Positions 8,977 through 17,585 are shown, counted from the stretch's first letter. The stretch: DNA of 51,940 bases from an uncultured bacterium (GCA_903834785.1 CAILKP010000035.1:1-51940), one strand, 5' to 3'. Notes: generated by a model not told the origin, from the letters alone. A program made the numbers and translations.

Positions 8977-10113
8977 ATGACACACGAGGAGATCCAGCGC
9001 ATCAAGGGTGCCGTTGCTGGTGCGCTCGGATGGGATGCCAGTGCCATGCGTGTCACGAAGGTGTTATCTTTCCGCCATTCTCCGACGTGGATCGTTCTCG
9101 CGTACTCGTGGACGCATGGCTGGTGCGGGACCCATTGGGTTGACCAGAACCTCCTTGGGGTGCACGATAGTTCATCGATACAAGTGTTGAGGGATCCGTT
9201 CTTCCAGCCCGCTGACTGGCAGGTATGCGATTCTGACTCGTGGTCGGACGTGGATGGCAAACGAGACAATCCAGACTGTCGATTAACGGAAGATCATCGG
9301 GAGGCTCAGAGATGTCCGCCACTCCTCCGGGTGTCTCCGCCGCGGAACGAAGCTTGTTCGCTGGCGATGCAGGCCGTCGGGCGCCCGCGGCTTCCGATGC
9401 TTGATTGCGAGACGTGCGCTCTTTGGGGCGCAGGTGGTATCGGCTATCCGATGCTCAGCCCGGACGCACTCTCGATACACCTTGCGGGTGGTCCGGATGC
9501 GTTCGTGGACGCAGCAGAGTGGCATTTCGTTCGGGATTCTGTTCGTTCAGCCCTACAGGACAGATCAAGCCAGGAGCAGGCGACGTTCGCCCATGCCGAG
9601 GATGGGTTGCCGCTGGTTCTACCAGGCATGGAGATTGGACCGCTCCATGTTCGTATCGCCGCGGAGCCGGCTCCGCTGGTTTGGCTTGCCGGAACGACGC
9701 TGGTTTTGCGCAGCGATGTGCTTGCAGAGCTGCGGGCGTTGGGATTCACTATTGCCGCGGTACCGGTTGTTGTCGTGGAGCGTGCCGACGGTGTATCAGC
9801 CGAGTGGCAGTGGTACGAGATTGTGGCACACCCGACTGCGATTGGCCCGACACATCTCATGCCGCTTCCGAGCTGCCCGTCTTGTCGAATAGCGGGCTCT
9901 GAGATGTGCTTCGTTGACGAGCTGCATACTGAGCCAGCGCCGTGGCTCGCGGAACAGCAGCCGTTGGCTGATGTCCCGTTTCAGCGGCTGCAGCGCTGGT
10001 ACCCGTGGTTGCTGGTGACGACTCGGATGGGGGCTGAGCTGGCGCGGCGATTCCCGCGGAGTTGCGAACTCCGAATGCTGACCAACCCCAAGTCTGATGA
10101 TGCTGAGCAGTAG
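8977..10113 (+). CDS. Double-CXXC (SitI6-like) immunity-type protein with an extra N-terminal region
   Basis: The product has 378 residues. The C-terminal half resembles the myxobacterial 'double-CXXCG motif' family, which includes SitI6-type immunity proteins. Cys144-x-x-Cys147 is followed by WGAGGIGYP, as in that family's CPxCG-x-W-x-x-x-G-x-x-YP, and a second Cys300-x-x-Cys303 lies near the end. Here the glycine after each CxxC is missing. The first ~105 residues have no counterpart I recognise and may be a second, fused domain; an internal GTG at 9250 could start a shorter product. The ATG at 8977 follows a good AGGAG at 8964-8968, unusual here. Codon third positions look less GC-rich than in neighbours, suggesting transfer. 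No toxin gene is adjacent. The family call is from motif memory and is moderate. Confidence 0.6.
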   Translation: MTHEEIQRIKGAVAGALGWDASAMRVTKVLSFRHSPTWIVLAYSWTHGWCGTHWVDQNLLGVHDSSSIQVLRDPFFQPADWQVCDSDSWSDVDGKRDNPDCRLTEDHREAQRCPPLLRVSPPRNEACSLAMQAVGRPRLPMLDCETCALWGAGGIGYPMLSPDALSIHLAGGPDAFVDAAEWHFVRDSVRSALQDRSSQEQATFAHAEDGLPLVLPGMEIGPLHVRIAAEPAPLVWLAGTTLVLRSDVLAELRALGFTIAAVPVVVVERADGVSAEWQWYEIVAHPTAIGPTHLMPLPSCPSCRIAGSEMCFVDELHTEPAPWLAEQQPLADVPFQRLQRWYPWLLVTTRMGAELARRFPRSCELRMLTNPKSDDAEQ

Positions 10114-10200
10114 AACGTAGGGCGTGCGAGTGCGTCCTCCGGCATGTGCAAGCGCGTTCACGGATACACAAACCCTATCGGTCGCTTCCGCCCTCCACCT

Positions 10201-10229
10201 TCCCTTCGCTTCCGCTCGGGCCCCTATTC
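10201..10229 (-). repeat. Dispersed intergenic repeat, copy B (right arm)
   Basis: The arm CCCTTCGCTTCCGCTCGGG followed by CCCCTATTC matches the right arm of copy D at 41412-41440 almost base for base. It lies between the convergent ends of the double-CXXC gene and the exported-protein gene. Weaker similarity to copy D may extend left to about 10140. Confidence 0.6.
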
Positions 10230-10248
10230 GTCGGCACTGGGGCGATCG

Positions 10249-12324
10249 CTATTTCATCTTCCGCAGCGATTCCACCGTCTCGCACACCGCCAGCAGCGTC
10301 ATGCTCGTCGCATCCGGCGGGCATGACCAGTCAAACGGCGCGCTTCGGATGGCCCCGGCGGCATAATCCGGCCGCACCGCGGCCCAACTGCTCTCACCGT
10401 CCATCATCAGCTGGCGTGAGAATCGAATCCCCTCGATGATGCGCACGATTTCGCTCGTGCGCTCGCTAGCCGGTGTCAGCCGCCCATCACCGAGCATCAG
10501 CGCTGCCGCCATCAGCGCCCGTGCGCTGGCCCAGGTGGGCATGCCGCCCGCACCGCGGCTGGTAAAGGCGATCCCGCCCTGCAGATCTGCCGCAACACCG
10601 CCGCCAGAGAGCTGGTTGCTCCACAGCAGCGTGCGCGCTTCGCGCAGTTTGGTCAGCGCGGGCAGTTCCCCGGTCGGGTGCGCCGCCAGTTCGGCCATCA
10701 CGGCGAAGGGCATCATCGCCGGCAGTCGCTCGGCTGGTGTGTTTGCCAGCAGTTCACGCCGCAGCTTCAGCAGTGTGGCGTTGTCGGGGGCAAACCTGGC
10801 CCCGGCCAGTGCTGCCAGTGCCTGCACGGCCGACGGGCGCGTGGTCCACTCGGTCTGCTGCTCCACCGGCCCGGCCGTCAGCCGCCGCAGCCGCGTCGCC
10901 GCATCGTCATCACCCCTCCCCGTCCCCGTGCCCGCACCCGTCGCCCGCGGCAGCAATGCCAGCACTGTCGCTGCCGTATCGACATCGGCGTTCGCGGCTG
11001 TTTCGCTCGGCCGCACCTGGTCCAGGTCGCTGAGAATCCGCATCGCTGCCGTACGGGCCGTAGCCGCCGCAGCATCACTGCCCGTTGCCCCCGCACCGCC
11101 CGCACCACCCGCCACCTTGCCCTCGCGCACGTCAGCAAACCGCATCAGCGCGTACGCCGCCAGCACCTGCTCGCTGACGGATGCCACCTCCGGCGAATCC
11201 GTTCCCAGCCACGGCAGGTGCGCCCCGCGAATGCCCAGCGGCTCGCTGCCCGGGTGCATCCGCCGCGCCAGGTTGCCGACCATCGCCTCGGCAAACGTCA
11301 GCAACTGCGGCTCGCTGCCCAGCTCCGTCCGCGGAATCAGCCGCGCCCCGCGATACAGGAACGTGCCGTTCGCTCCGGCGCCGCCCGCCGCTCCCGCCCC
11401 TCCCGTCGCATCCACCTTCGCCTCTACGCCTTCACTCCCCAAGTACTCGGCAATCTGCGTTGTTCGCGCTTTGTAGTACCGCACGCCCTGCTCGGCAGAG
11501 AGCTTGCCCAGCTCCACCAGTGCCAGCGTCGGCTGGCCTGTCGCTGCGCTCACGGCCTGCCGCATGGCCTCCGCCGGTGAGAGGTTACTGCTGATCTGCG
11601 TGCTCGGCAGCACCGCCGCGGCGGTGGTCGCGTACGTTGCCACCATCGCATCCAGCCCGGCATCCACCATGCCGGAGCGTTCCAGCTGCTCGTAGCTCGT
11701 CGGCGCAATCGGCGTCATCGGCCCGGCCAGTTCCAGCGAGACACGCACGCGTGAGGCCAGCAGCTTCGCTTGTTCGGCCCGCGTCGCATCGCGATCCAGC
11801 GGCATGCGCCGGTCCGCCTCGGTGTAGGCCTCCATCGCCGCACGGTGCGCCAGCACCACCGGCGCCTCGCCTCCGGGTGACATGCTCACCACCGTGCCGC
11901 GGCCGATGATCTTGCCATCCAGCCGCAGCTGCACCGTCGCGGCGGAGGCGACGCCGGTGCGCGGTGCATCAGCCGGCAGCGCGATCACCGCCCACTGATC
12001 GATCTGACCGCGAATGGTCCGGTAAGCCGCCATCGCGTGCTCGGCGCTCGGCGCCACCGCCATGCCCCCGCCCACCGTGCCCAGCGGTGCCGTGGCCGGA
12101 TCAATCTCGTTGCTCCCCGGTGCGGTCTGGTTTTGGGGCCGCGAGACCGTCGGCGTCGTGGTGTTGGTCTGGGCCAGCACAGGTGTTGCCGCCAGCGGGC
12201 ACAAGTGTTCCAGCCCTGCAACGCCCGGTAACCATGCTGTGGCGAGCAGGAGAGCGGTTGGGCCGCACAATCCCCTTGCAGCGCGGCGGCTACGTGGTAT
12301 GGTGTTGTTCGCGGGCGACAGCAT
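10249..12324 (-). CDS. Exported protein of unknown function, Ala/Gly-rich
   Basis: I do not recognise this family. From the ATG at 12324 the product is 691 residues. It begins with an Arg-rich n-region (RSRRAAR) and a hydrophobic stretch ending near a VLAQ site, consistent with a Sec signal peptide, so a periplasmic or surface location is inferred. After a Thr/Pro/Asn-rich linker come mostly helical-looking Ala-rich stretches, with Gly/Ala/Thr low-complexity inserts near the middle (GGAGAAGGAGANG). The last 130 residues contain a WASARALMAAALML helix and end in TVESLRKMK. Repeated helical hairpins could form an alpha-toroid, but no catalytic motif is visible. An ATG at 12411 would add 29 non-signal-like residues and crowd the divergent small gene, so it is disfavoured. 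Confidence 0.75.
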   Translation of the reverse strand: MLSPANNTIPRSRRAARGLCGPTALLLATAWLPGVAGLEHLCPLAATPVLAQTNTTTPTVSRPQNQTAPGSNEIDPATAPLGTVGGGMAVAPSAEHAMAAYRTIRGQIDQWAVIALPADAPRTGVASAATVQLRLDGKIIGRGTVVSMSPGGEAPVVLAHRAAMEAYTEADRRMPLDRDATRAEQAKLLASRVRVSLELAGPMTPIAPTSYEQLERSGMVDAGLDAMVATYATTAAAVLPSTQISSNLSPAEAMRQAVSAATGQPTLALVELGKLSAEQGVRYYKARTTQIAEYLGSEGVEAKVDATGGAGAAGGAGANGTFLYRGARLIPRTELGSEPQLLTFAEAMVGNLARRMHPGSEPLGIRGAHLPWLGTDSPEVASVSEQVLAAYALMRFADVREGKVAGGAGGAGATGSDAAAATARTAAMRILSDLDQVRPSETAANADVDTAATVLALLPRATGAGTGTGRGDDDAATRLRRLTAGPVEQQTEWTTRPSAVQALAALAGARFAPDNATLLKLRRELLANTPAERLPAMMPFAVMAELAAHPTGELPALTKLREARTLLWSNQLSGGGVAADLQGGIAFTSRGAGGMPTWASARALMAAALMLGDGRLTPASERTSEIVRIIEGIRFSRQLMMDGESSWAAVRPDYAAGAIRSAPFDWSCPPDATSMTLLAVCETVESLRKMK

Positions 12325-12456
12325 CCGTTGCCCCGCTGCAACACCGCCCCCGGTAACCAGCGCGGTGGGCGTGCGATCCGGGCCAAAACGAAGGGTGTTG
12401 TGTGCTGGCATGGGGGTTGAAGTAGTCTATCAGATCACCAAGACAGGAGTTGACCC

Positions 12457-12543
12457 ATGACGACCGCCAACCTTGTTTCCATGACCCTCTACCGCCAGAA
12501 AGTCGTCATCCTCGCCGTCCTGTCCTTCCTGGCCATGTGCTAA
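12457..12543 (+). CDS. 28-residue hydrophobic peptide, single membrane segment
   Basis: A short open frame encodes 28 residues: a polar start (MTTANLVSMTLYRQK), then a strongly hydrophobic segment (VVILAVLSFLAMC) ending in cysteine. It is preceded by a good Shine-Dalgarno sequence (AGGAG at 12444-12448, 8 bases before ATG). About 90 bases downstream lies a convincing intrinsic terminator, so the whole unit would be a transcript of roughly 220-280 bases. It could be a small membrane protein, a type I toxin-like peptide (TisB and ShoB are of similar size and character) or a leader peptide. No antisense RNA could be identified by eye. Confidence 0.45.
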   Translation: MTTANLVSMTLYRQKVVILAVLSFLAMC

Positions 12544-12633
12544 TCAACCCGCTCGCAGCACAATCGCTCGTCTGAATAACCCGCGTCCCCGGACCACAAC
12601 CCCGCCGCGGCAACCTGAATCGGAAAGAGAGAG

Positions 12634-12673
12634 CCACCCGAGACACCACCGTGACTTGGGTGGTTTTGTTTTT
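12634..12673 (+). terminator. Intrinsic terminator after the small peptide gene
   Basis: CCACCC at 12634-12639 pairs with GGGTGG at 12658-12663, followed at once by TTTTGTTTTT (12664-12673). The 18-base loop is longish but the T-run is strong. It ends the rightward transcript carrying the 28-codon gene. Bases 12544-12633 show no other gene. Confidence 0.7.
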
Positions 12674-12712
12674 GGGCCAAATCGCCTGTACATGCTGGGC
12701 CTTGGCGCACCA

Positions 12713-12788
12713 CGCTCCTTCGTGCGAGCGGTCCGCTGCACGTGGGTCACAACACGCACCGTCCCTTCGCTTCCGCTGGGGCTCTTAT
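12713..12788 (-). repeat. Dispersed intergenic repeat, copy C
   Basis: Read on the minus strand this copy matches copy A: the arm (CCCTTCGCTTCCGCTGGGG at 12763-12781 on the plus strand) and, about 35 to 50 bases away, the block CCTTCGTGCGAG (12716-12727), which is the reverse complement of CTCGCACGAAGG in copy A. It fills the space between the terminator and the 3' end of the DUF2891 gene. Confidence 0.6.
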
Positions 12789-12812
12789 GGCGTCGTCCTC
12801 TACCCGCCATCT

Positions 12813-13898
12813 TCACTCCGTCATCGCCAGCAGCGCAAACGTCGCCAGCCAGTGCTCGCCCATGTAGTCACCCGTCACGTGCGCCAGCGACGCGTCAAGG
12901 TGTGTCTGCACGGCGCGCTCGGCCATCGCCCGCCGCCCGTCCTTTTCACTGGCCGGGGGCAGCACGCGCGACAGGGACCGCCAGCACCACGCACGGCTCA
13001 GGTTGAGACCGTCCAGGTGCGTGATCTGCCCGTCCGTCCGATCGCTCACAATCGCCGGCACAAACAGTGTCGCCGGTTCCTGCTTGCCCGCGGCGAAGCC
13101 GGGGAAGAACGCCTCGAACCACCGTGCAAACTCATCGGCCGGCAGCACGCGCCGCATGCACTCGGCCTCCATCAACCCTGGTGAGATGAAGTCGGTCCCA
13201 TCGGGTTCCCACGCCGGGTAGTTCGCATCCTTGCTGTACCACGCCCGCGCCTTGGCCACCACCCTGTCCCGCAGCGCGTCGCGTTTGGCGGCCTGGGCGT
13301 AGTCCAGCGTCAGCGCCAGCGCAAACGCGCTGTTGTTGTGCGTGCCCACCCGGATCGGGTACGTCGCCTTGGGCAGGTACTTGATGAAGCGGTCCTCGAA
13401 CGCATCGGTCAGCGGCTTCATAGTGGCCTCCCAGCGTCCGCACGCCTGCAGCACCGCCGGGCTGACCTGTGCACCGTCGCTCCCGCCGCTGACGCCATCG
13501 GCCGCCAGCCGCAGTTCCGCCGCCATCTTCAGCAGCCAGGCCCAGCCGTAGGTCCGCTCAAAGGTTCCCCGCAGCTTCTGGCCAAGATACTCCACCTCCC
13601 CGCGCACCGCATCGGCCGTCAGCCGCGCATCGAGCTTCTCGATCAGTTGCGCGCTGCTCGCCAGCTGCGGATAGTTCCGCAGTGCCCGCACCAGCAGCCA
13701 GTGCCCGTGCACGCACGAGTGCCAGTCAAACGAGCCGTAAAAGATCGGGTGAAGCTGACGGGGACCGCGCACCTGCGCATCATCATTGATCACGTGATCA
13801 AGTTTGTTCGGGTACTCCCGATCGATGTGCCCGAGAACCAGCGAAACAAAGTGATCAATGTACGGTTCAGCGCTGTGATTTCGACTGTGATTCCGCAT
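12813..13898 (-). CDS. DUF2891 family protein
   Basis: The 361-residue product matches the DUF2891 family, soluble bacterial proteins of about 340 residues with no established function. The hallmark is the HPIFYGSFDWHSCVHGHWLLVR segment, rich in His and Trp, in the first quarter. Later motifs typical of the family are RTYGWAWLLKMA, RVGTHNNSAFAL, YPAWEPDGTDFISPGL, EAECMRRVL and DGLNLSRAWCW. The conserved aromatic and acidic residues suggest a glycosidase-like alpha-barrel, but that is inference. The ATG at 13898 is chosen; one at 13922 would add eight residues, and longer forms run into the divergent gene's start at 13944. Confidence 0.88.
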   Translation of the reverse strand: MRNHSRNHSAEPYIDHFVSLVLGHIDREYPNKLDHVINDDAQVRGPRQLHPIFYGSFDWHSCVHGHWLLVRALRNYPQLASSAQLIEKLDARLTADAVRGEVEYLGQKLRGTFERTYGWAWLLKMAAELRLAADGVSGGSDGAQVSPAVLQACGRWEATMKPLTDAFEDRFIKYLPKATYPIRVGTHNNSAFALALTLDYAQAAKRDALRDRVVAKARAWYSKDANYPAWEPDGTDFISPGLMEAECMRRVLPADEFARWFEAFFPGFAAGKQEPATLFVPAIVSDRTDGQITHLDGLNLSRAWCWRSLSRVLPPASEKDGRRAMAERAVQTHLDASLAHVTGDYMGEHWLATFALLAMTE

Positions 13899-13943
13899 GG
13901 CCCACTGTAGCGGGCGGGACATCAAACCTATCCTTCCCCTCGC

Positions 13944-14594
13944 ATGGCTGTGGGTACCTACTGGAATCTGATTTGTCTGCTCCGACCGTCGCCGTCGGCG
14001 GTGATCGCGGATGTGATCCATATCGGCTCACGCCGCGCTGCGCTCATCGGCGGTATGTTGGCCGGGGTGCCCGTGGCCCTGGGTGCGGCGGCACTGCTGG
14101 CTCTGAATCTCCGCGGCCGCCCCACCGCTGAGGAGATCGTCTGGGCGTTCCTTGCCTTCAGCCCGCTGCTGCTCGCCCCCGTGCTGATTTTCGGCGGCTG
14201 TCTGGCGCACTACATCTCCGGCATCAAGGGCACCTGGCTCTCGCAGCTCAAATACTGCGTCATGTTCGCCTGCGGCATCCGCATCGCCGCCCTGAGCATC
14301 GTGCCGACGATCCTGGCGGTCTGCGCCGTCAACGACCTCCGACCGCTGGCCTTCGCCATCACCCCCTCAGCGGCCGTCGCCATCGCCATCGGCTTCCTCA
14401 TCGTGGCCGTCTGGGATTTTCGCCGCTGCAACTCCGCCATCGAGCAGCGCCTCGTCGCCCTGCACATCTGCGTTCACTGCGGCTACGACATCGTCGATGA
14501 TGAGAACCCCGTCTGCCCCGAGTGTGGCTGGCGGACCGGCCGTGCCTACCTGGACACCGCAGGCCCTGCCGCCGCAGGTGTTATCACCTCGTAA
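13944..14594 (+). CDS. Integral membrane protein with C-terminal zinc ribbon
   Basis: The 216-residue product has about four hydrophobic segments (roughly residues 33-55, 65-90, 105-128, 135-156). A cytoplasmic-looking C-terminal tail follows with a rubredoxin-like zinc ribbon: CVHCGYDIVDDENPVCPECGW, about residues 173-193. This C-x-x-CGY...CPECG module is very common in planctomycete membrane proteins of unknown role. The start is 45 bases from the divergent DUF2891 start, so the two may share a promoter region. A second protein with the same ribbon is encoded at 35316-36575. Confidence 0.8.
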   Translation: MAVGTYWNLICLLRPSPSAVIADVIHIGSRRAALIGGMLAGVPVALGAAALLALNLRGRPTAEEIVWAFLAFSPLLLAPVLIFGGCLAHYISGIKGTWLSQLKYCVMFACGIRIAALSIVPTILAVCAVNDLRPLAFAITPSAAVAIAIGFLIVAVWDFRRCNSAIEQRLVALHICVHCGYDIVDDENPVCPECGWRTGRAYLDTAGPAAAGVITS

Positions 14595-14654
14595 AGCCGC
14601 GGCTCCGCCTCCAGACCGCGCCAGGTTTCCCCGCCCCGGGGTGTACCGTTGCCC

Positions 14655-15368
14655 ATGCCGCTGAAGTACTTCATCGTCCACGCCCACCACGAGCCGGCCA
14701 GCTTCAACGGGGCCATGACCCGCCGCGCTTTGGCCGACCTCACCGCCGCCGGCCACGAGGTCAAGGTCTCCGACCTCTACACCATGGGCTTTGACCCCGT
14801 CTCCGACCGCCGCAACTTCACCACCGTGGCCAACCCGGCCTTCCTCAAGCAGCAAAACGAGGAACGCCACGCCACCGAGCACAACGGCTTTGCCCCGGAC
14901 ATCGCAGCCGAGATGGACAAACTTGCCTGGTGCGACGTGCTGGTGTTCCAGTTCCCGCTCTGGTGGTTCAGCATACCCGCGATCCTCAAGGGCTGGGTCG
15001 ACCGGGTTCTCGCCGCCGGCCGCATCTACGGCGGCGGCAAGTGGTATAGCAATGGGTTCGGTGTCGGCAAGCGTGCCATGGTCTCGATGACCACCGGCGG
15101 CCCCGAGGCCATGTATCGCCAGGACTGCCTGGAGCCACCGATGGAGACACTGCTGGTACCAATCGAGCACGGCGTCTTCTGGTTCAACGGTTTCTCCGTG
15201 CTGCCTGCGTTTATCGCCTGGTCCGCCGCGCATGGCACGGATGCCGACCGCCACGTGACCCTCGACCGCTACGCCGCCCACCTGCTGGCCCACACCGGCA
15301 CCCCCGGCCGCCCCCCGCTGAACCTGGCCGACTACCCCCCGCCAAACTTCGCCCGCAAGACCACCTGA
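14655..15368 (+). CDS. NAD(P)H dehydrogenase (quinone)-type flavodoxin-fold protein
   Basis: The 237-residue product fits the Flavodoxin_2 family of NQO1-like, FMN/FAD-dependent quinone or nitro-reductases. Visible signatures are the N-terminal beta-strand and phosphate-binding loop (YFIVHAHHEPASFNGAMT), then DVLVFQFPLWWFSIPAILKGW with the family's FPLWW flavin-contact motif, then DRVLAAGRIYGGG and a MVSMTTGGP loop. The likely role is two-electron reduction of quinones or electrophiles with NAD(P)H in the cytoplasm. The ATG at 14655 is used; an upstream in-frame TTG at 14649 is unlikely. The gene stands 60 bases after the zinc-ribbon gene with no visible Shine-Dalgarno sequence. Confidence 0.9.
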   Translation: MPLKYFIVHAHHEPASFNGAMTRRALADLTAAGHEVKVSDLYTMGFDPVSDRRNFTTVANPAFLKQQNEERHATEHNGFAPDIAAEMDKLAWCDVLVFQFPLWWFSIPAILKGWVDRVLAAGRIYGGGKWYSNGFGVGKRAMVSMTTGGPEAMYRQDCLEPPMETLLVPIEHGVFWFNGFSVLPAFIAWSAAHGTDADRHVTLDRYAAHLLAHTGTPGRPPLNLADYPPPNFARKTT

Positions 15369-15371
15369 AGC

Positions 15372-15466
15372 CCACCTCCCGCTCGGTCCTCTGACTTCCC
15401 GCTCTTCTGCCTTCCTCCTGCCTCTTCTTCCTCTCCCCTGGCGACTCTCCCGCCCCCCTTCCCCCA
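15372..15466 (+). other. Pyrimidine-rich spacer before pseudopilin gene
   Basis: Nearly 95 bases made mostly of C and T, with repeating CTTCC/CTCTTC words, separate the reductase gene from the pseudopilin gene. No promoter or hairpin could be recognised. It resembles the pyrimidine-rich leader before the DUF58 gene (200-350). Confidence 0.4.
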
Positions 15467-16177
15467 ATGCGCCGCGCCTTCACGCTCATCGAGCTGCTGG
15501 TCGTCATCGCCATCGGCGCGGTGCTGCTGGCGATATTGCTCCCGTCGCTGGCCGGTGCCCGCGAGGCCGCCCGCACCACGCGATGTCTCAGTAACGTCCG
15601 CTCCCTCGTCCACGGCCTGCACCTCTACGCGACGGAGAACAAGGAAACCCTGCCGCACTGGTCGGCCTGGCAGGTCTACGGCGGCGATGGTGCAACCAAT
15701 GAGGACACCCCCGGCCCCGGCTGGGCCGAGCTGCTCGAGCCCTTCCTTGACAACAACACCAGCGGCCGCCTCGACGCCTTCAAGTGCCCCACGCGCACGC
15801 AGGAGAGCATCGCCGTCGCCTATTTCCTCCAGTCGCGCTTCACCGCCTCGCTCACCCGCGGCCAGTTCGGCCGCTCGCTGCGGCAGACGGAGGTCCAGCT
15901 CGCCGCCCAGTTCGTGCTGACCGGTGATGCCACCAACCCGTACCTGTTCGCTGCTCCGTATGGCGGCCCGCACCTGGTGCCCAATGTTGATCCGGATGAT
16001 GCCCGCGAACCCGCGACGTTCTACGCCAGCGAGGGCGACCGCATCCCCCATCGCGCCGGCTCGCACCTGGGATTCATGGACGGCCACGCCGAGGGCTTCC
16101 GCCAATTTCAATCCGGCAAGATGACCTGGCACGGCCGCCAGATGCTCGCCTGGGGTCAGCTTGTGGTCCCGCCGTGA
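15467..16177 (+). CDS. Type II secretion/type IV pilin-like pseudopilin with H-X9-DG-type tail
   Basis: The 236-residue protein starts with the prepilin cleavage/methylation motif. MRRAF-TLIELL is followed by a hydrophobic helix (VVIAIGAVLLAILLPSLAGAR), with Glu at the conserved +5 position after the expected cleavage. The globular part has the N-terminal helix continuation (REAARTTRCLSNVRSL, LHLYATEN) typical of planctomycete pseudopilins, a conserved C-x-T pair (FKCPTRTQE) and, near the end, HLGFMDGHAEGF, the H-X9-DG-like signature. The product would be processed by a prepilin peptidase and sit in the inner membrane or envelope. A second such gene lies at 41458-42408. No other secretion genes are adjacent. 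Confidence 0.88.
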   Translation: MRRAFTLIELLVVIAIGAVLLAILLPSLAGAREAARTTRCLSNVRSLVHGLHLYATENKETLPHWSAWQVYGGDGATNEDTPGPGWAELLEPFLDNNTSGRLDAFKCPTRTQESIAVAYFLQSRFTASLTRGQFGRSLRQTEVQLAAQFVLTGDATNPYLFAAPYGGPHLVPNVDPDDAREPATFYASEGDRIPHRAGSHLGFMDGHAEGFRQFQSGKMTWHGRQMLAWGQLVVPP

Positions 16178-16319
16178 TCCGCGCCATGGCTTTCCCCAGC
16201 GCGACAGTGCTCGGGTTCGTCTGAATAACCGGTCACTCGGTGCTGTTTGGGCCCGGCTTCGCCTGCTCTTGTTCATTTTTTCACCCACTTCGGGCATCTT
16301 GAGTTATCATCATCTTCAG

Positions 16320-17585
16320 ATGTTCGCCGCGCTCGGCCCACGCCTCTGTCCGATTCGCTCAGCCGCCACACCGCGGCAGGGTCGCGCCTTGCCGCAGGTT
16401 GCCGGGCTTGGCATCCTCGCCGCCGCGATGACAGTGGGGGCCTTGCCGAAGTGCTCGCTGGCCCAGGACCTGTACTTCGAGCAGGAACCCAACGACAACC
16501 GCGCTACGGCAACGGTGATTCCGCGCTTTGCCCCCGGTGACATGCTCACCGCAATCAGCTTCGGCAACACCGCCTTCGGTTTGGTGGACAACTCGCCTGA
16601 CTTCTTTGACCTTCGCCCCTCGGCACCCGGCCCCGCCACCGGCCCGCTCTCGCCGGCCGTGCTCGAGGTCGATTTCATCCTGAGCAACTCCCGCGCGGCC
16701 GATTTTGCCATGAGTCTCCGCGGCCTGCTGCAGTCCGCCGGCACCATCTTCCCGACGCAGGACATCCTGCTGCAGACGTCCGTGCTCGAGGGCACCGGCA
16801 GCACCCAGACCCGCCGCTGCCGCGCGTACATCGCCGGCTGGGCCCCGCCCAAACTGCTCGTCCGCATCAACGGCCGCTCCACGGTGCTCGCGCCGTACCA
16901 GGTCACCACCACCGCACGCCAGGTCACACCGCTGCGGTTTGATCGTTTCGCACCCGGCCCCATCAGCATCACAACGGTCAATCAGGGCCACAGCACCGAT
17001 ACCGACCTCTGGCTCTTCACGCAGGAAGGCACGCCCATTCCTGATGCAGGCAACGACGACACGCTCCAGCCGATCTCCCCGCGCTCGACCCTCATCCGCA
17101 ACCTTGCCGCGGGCCGCTACCTGCTGGCGCTGACCGACAGCGACCTGTGTGTCTCACTGGCTTCACCGCCCGACGATGCCAACCGCAGCCGCCCCGTCAC
17201 CGATGACCCCGGTGTCATCATCGGCACCTCTGCCGCCGTCAATGTGCCGCTGAACGTGCGAATCAGTTCTGTCGGCGGTGCGGGGTACTCCATCCCGCTG
17301 ACCAAGACCGAGCCCTTCCAGGTCATCTGGCTGGAACTGTTCGTCGGTGTTCCCATCCCCGCGCCCACCACCGGCTGCAACCCGGCGGATATCGTCGACG
17401 GTGGCGGCAACCCGCCGGGCGATGGCACCCTCGACGGCTCCGACTTCATCGCGTTCATCAACGCCTTCGCCAGCGATCAGCCCCTGGCCGACATCGTCGA
17501 TGCCGGCGGCAACACGCCCGGCGACGGGACGATCGACGGGTCGGACTTCATCGCGTTCATCAACAACTTCGCCGCCGGCTGCTGA
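16320..17585 (+). CDS. Exported protein with GC-type dockerin tail
   Basis: The 421-residue product has an N-terminal export segment (hydrophobic GLGILAAAMTVGAL, ending near SLAQ). A PPC-like beta-rich region starts with YFEQEPNDNRATAT, the EPNDN motif common at the start of bacterial pre-peptidase C-terminal-like domains. The C-terminal ~65 residues hold two acidic loops, DGTLDGSDFIAFINAF and DGTIDGSDFIAFINNF, each preceded by an ADIVDxGGNxPG element, and the protein ends in AAGC. This paired loop with a terminal Gly-Cys is the GC-type dockerin tail of Phycisphaerae; calcium binding is inferred from the DxDG spacing. The function of the body is unknown. The ATG at 16320 sets the signal peptide near the start; the frame is open to 16161. 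Confidence 0.8.
   Translation: MFAALGPRLCPIRSAATPRQGRALPQVAGLGILAAAMTVGALPKCSLAQDLYFEQEPNDNRATATVIPRFAPGDMLTAISFGNTAFGLVDNSPDFFDLRPSAPGPATGPLSPAVLEVDFILSNSRAADFAMSLRGLLQSAGTIFPTQDILLQTSVLEGTGSTQTRRCRAYIAGWAPPKLLVRINGRSTVLAPYQVTTTARQVTPLRFDRFAPGPISITTVNQGHSTDTDLWLFTQEGTPIPDAGNDDTLQPISPRSTLIRNLAAGRYLLALTDSDLCVSLASPPDDANRSRPVTDDPGVIIGTSAAVNVPLNVRISSVGGAGYSIPLTKTEPFQVIWLELFVGVPIPAPTTGCNPADIVDGGGNPPGDGTLDGSDFIAFINAFASDQPLADIVDAGGNTPGDGTIDGSDFIAFINNFAAGC

Noticed and set aside
8977..10113. A complete toxin-immunity pair at this locus
   Set aside because: No gene with a toxin, SitA-like lipoprotein or RHS feature lies on either side; only the immunity-like gene is present.
15467..16177. A full type II secretion or pilus operon
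   Set aside because: Only the pseudopilin-like gene is present here and at 41458; neighbours are unrelated, and single orphan pseudopilins are usual in planctomycetes.
12568..16231. The 14-base word TCGTCTGAATAACC occurring at about 12568 and 16218
   Set aside because: A 14-base exact match is expected by chance several times in 52 kb, and the flanks diverge quickly.
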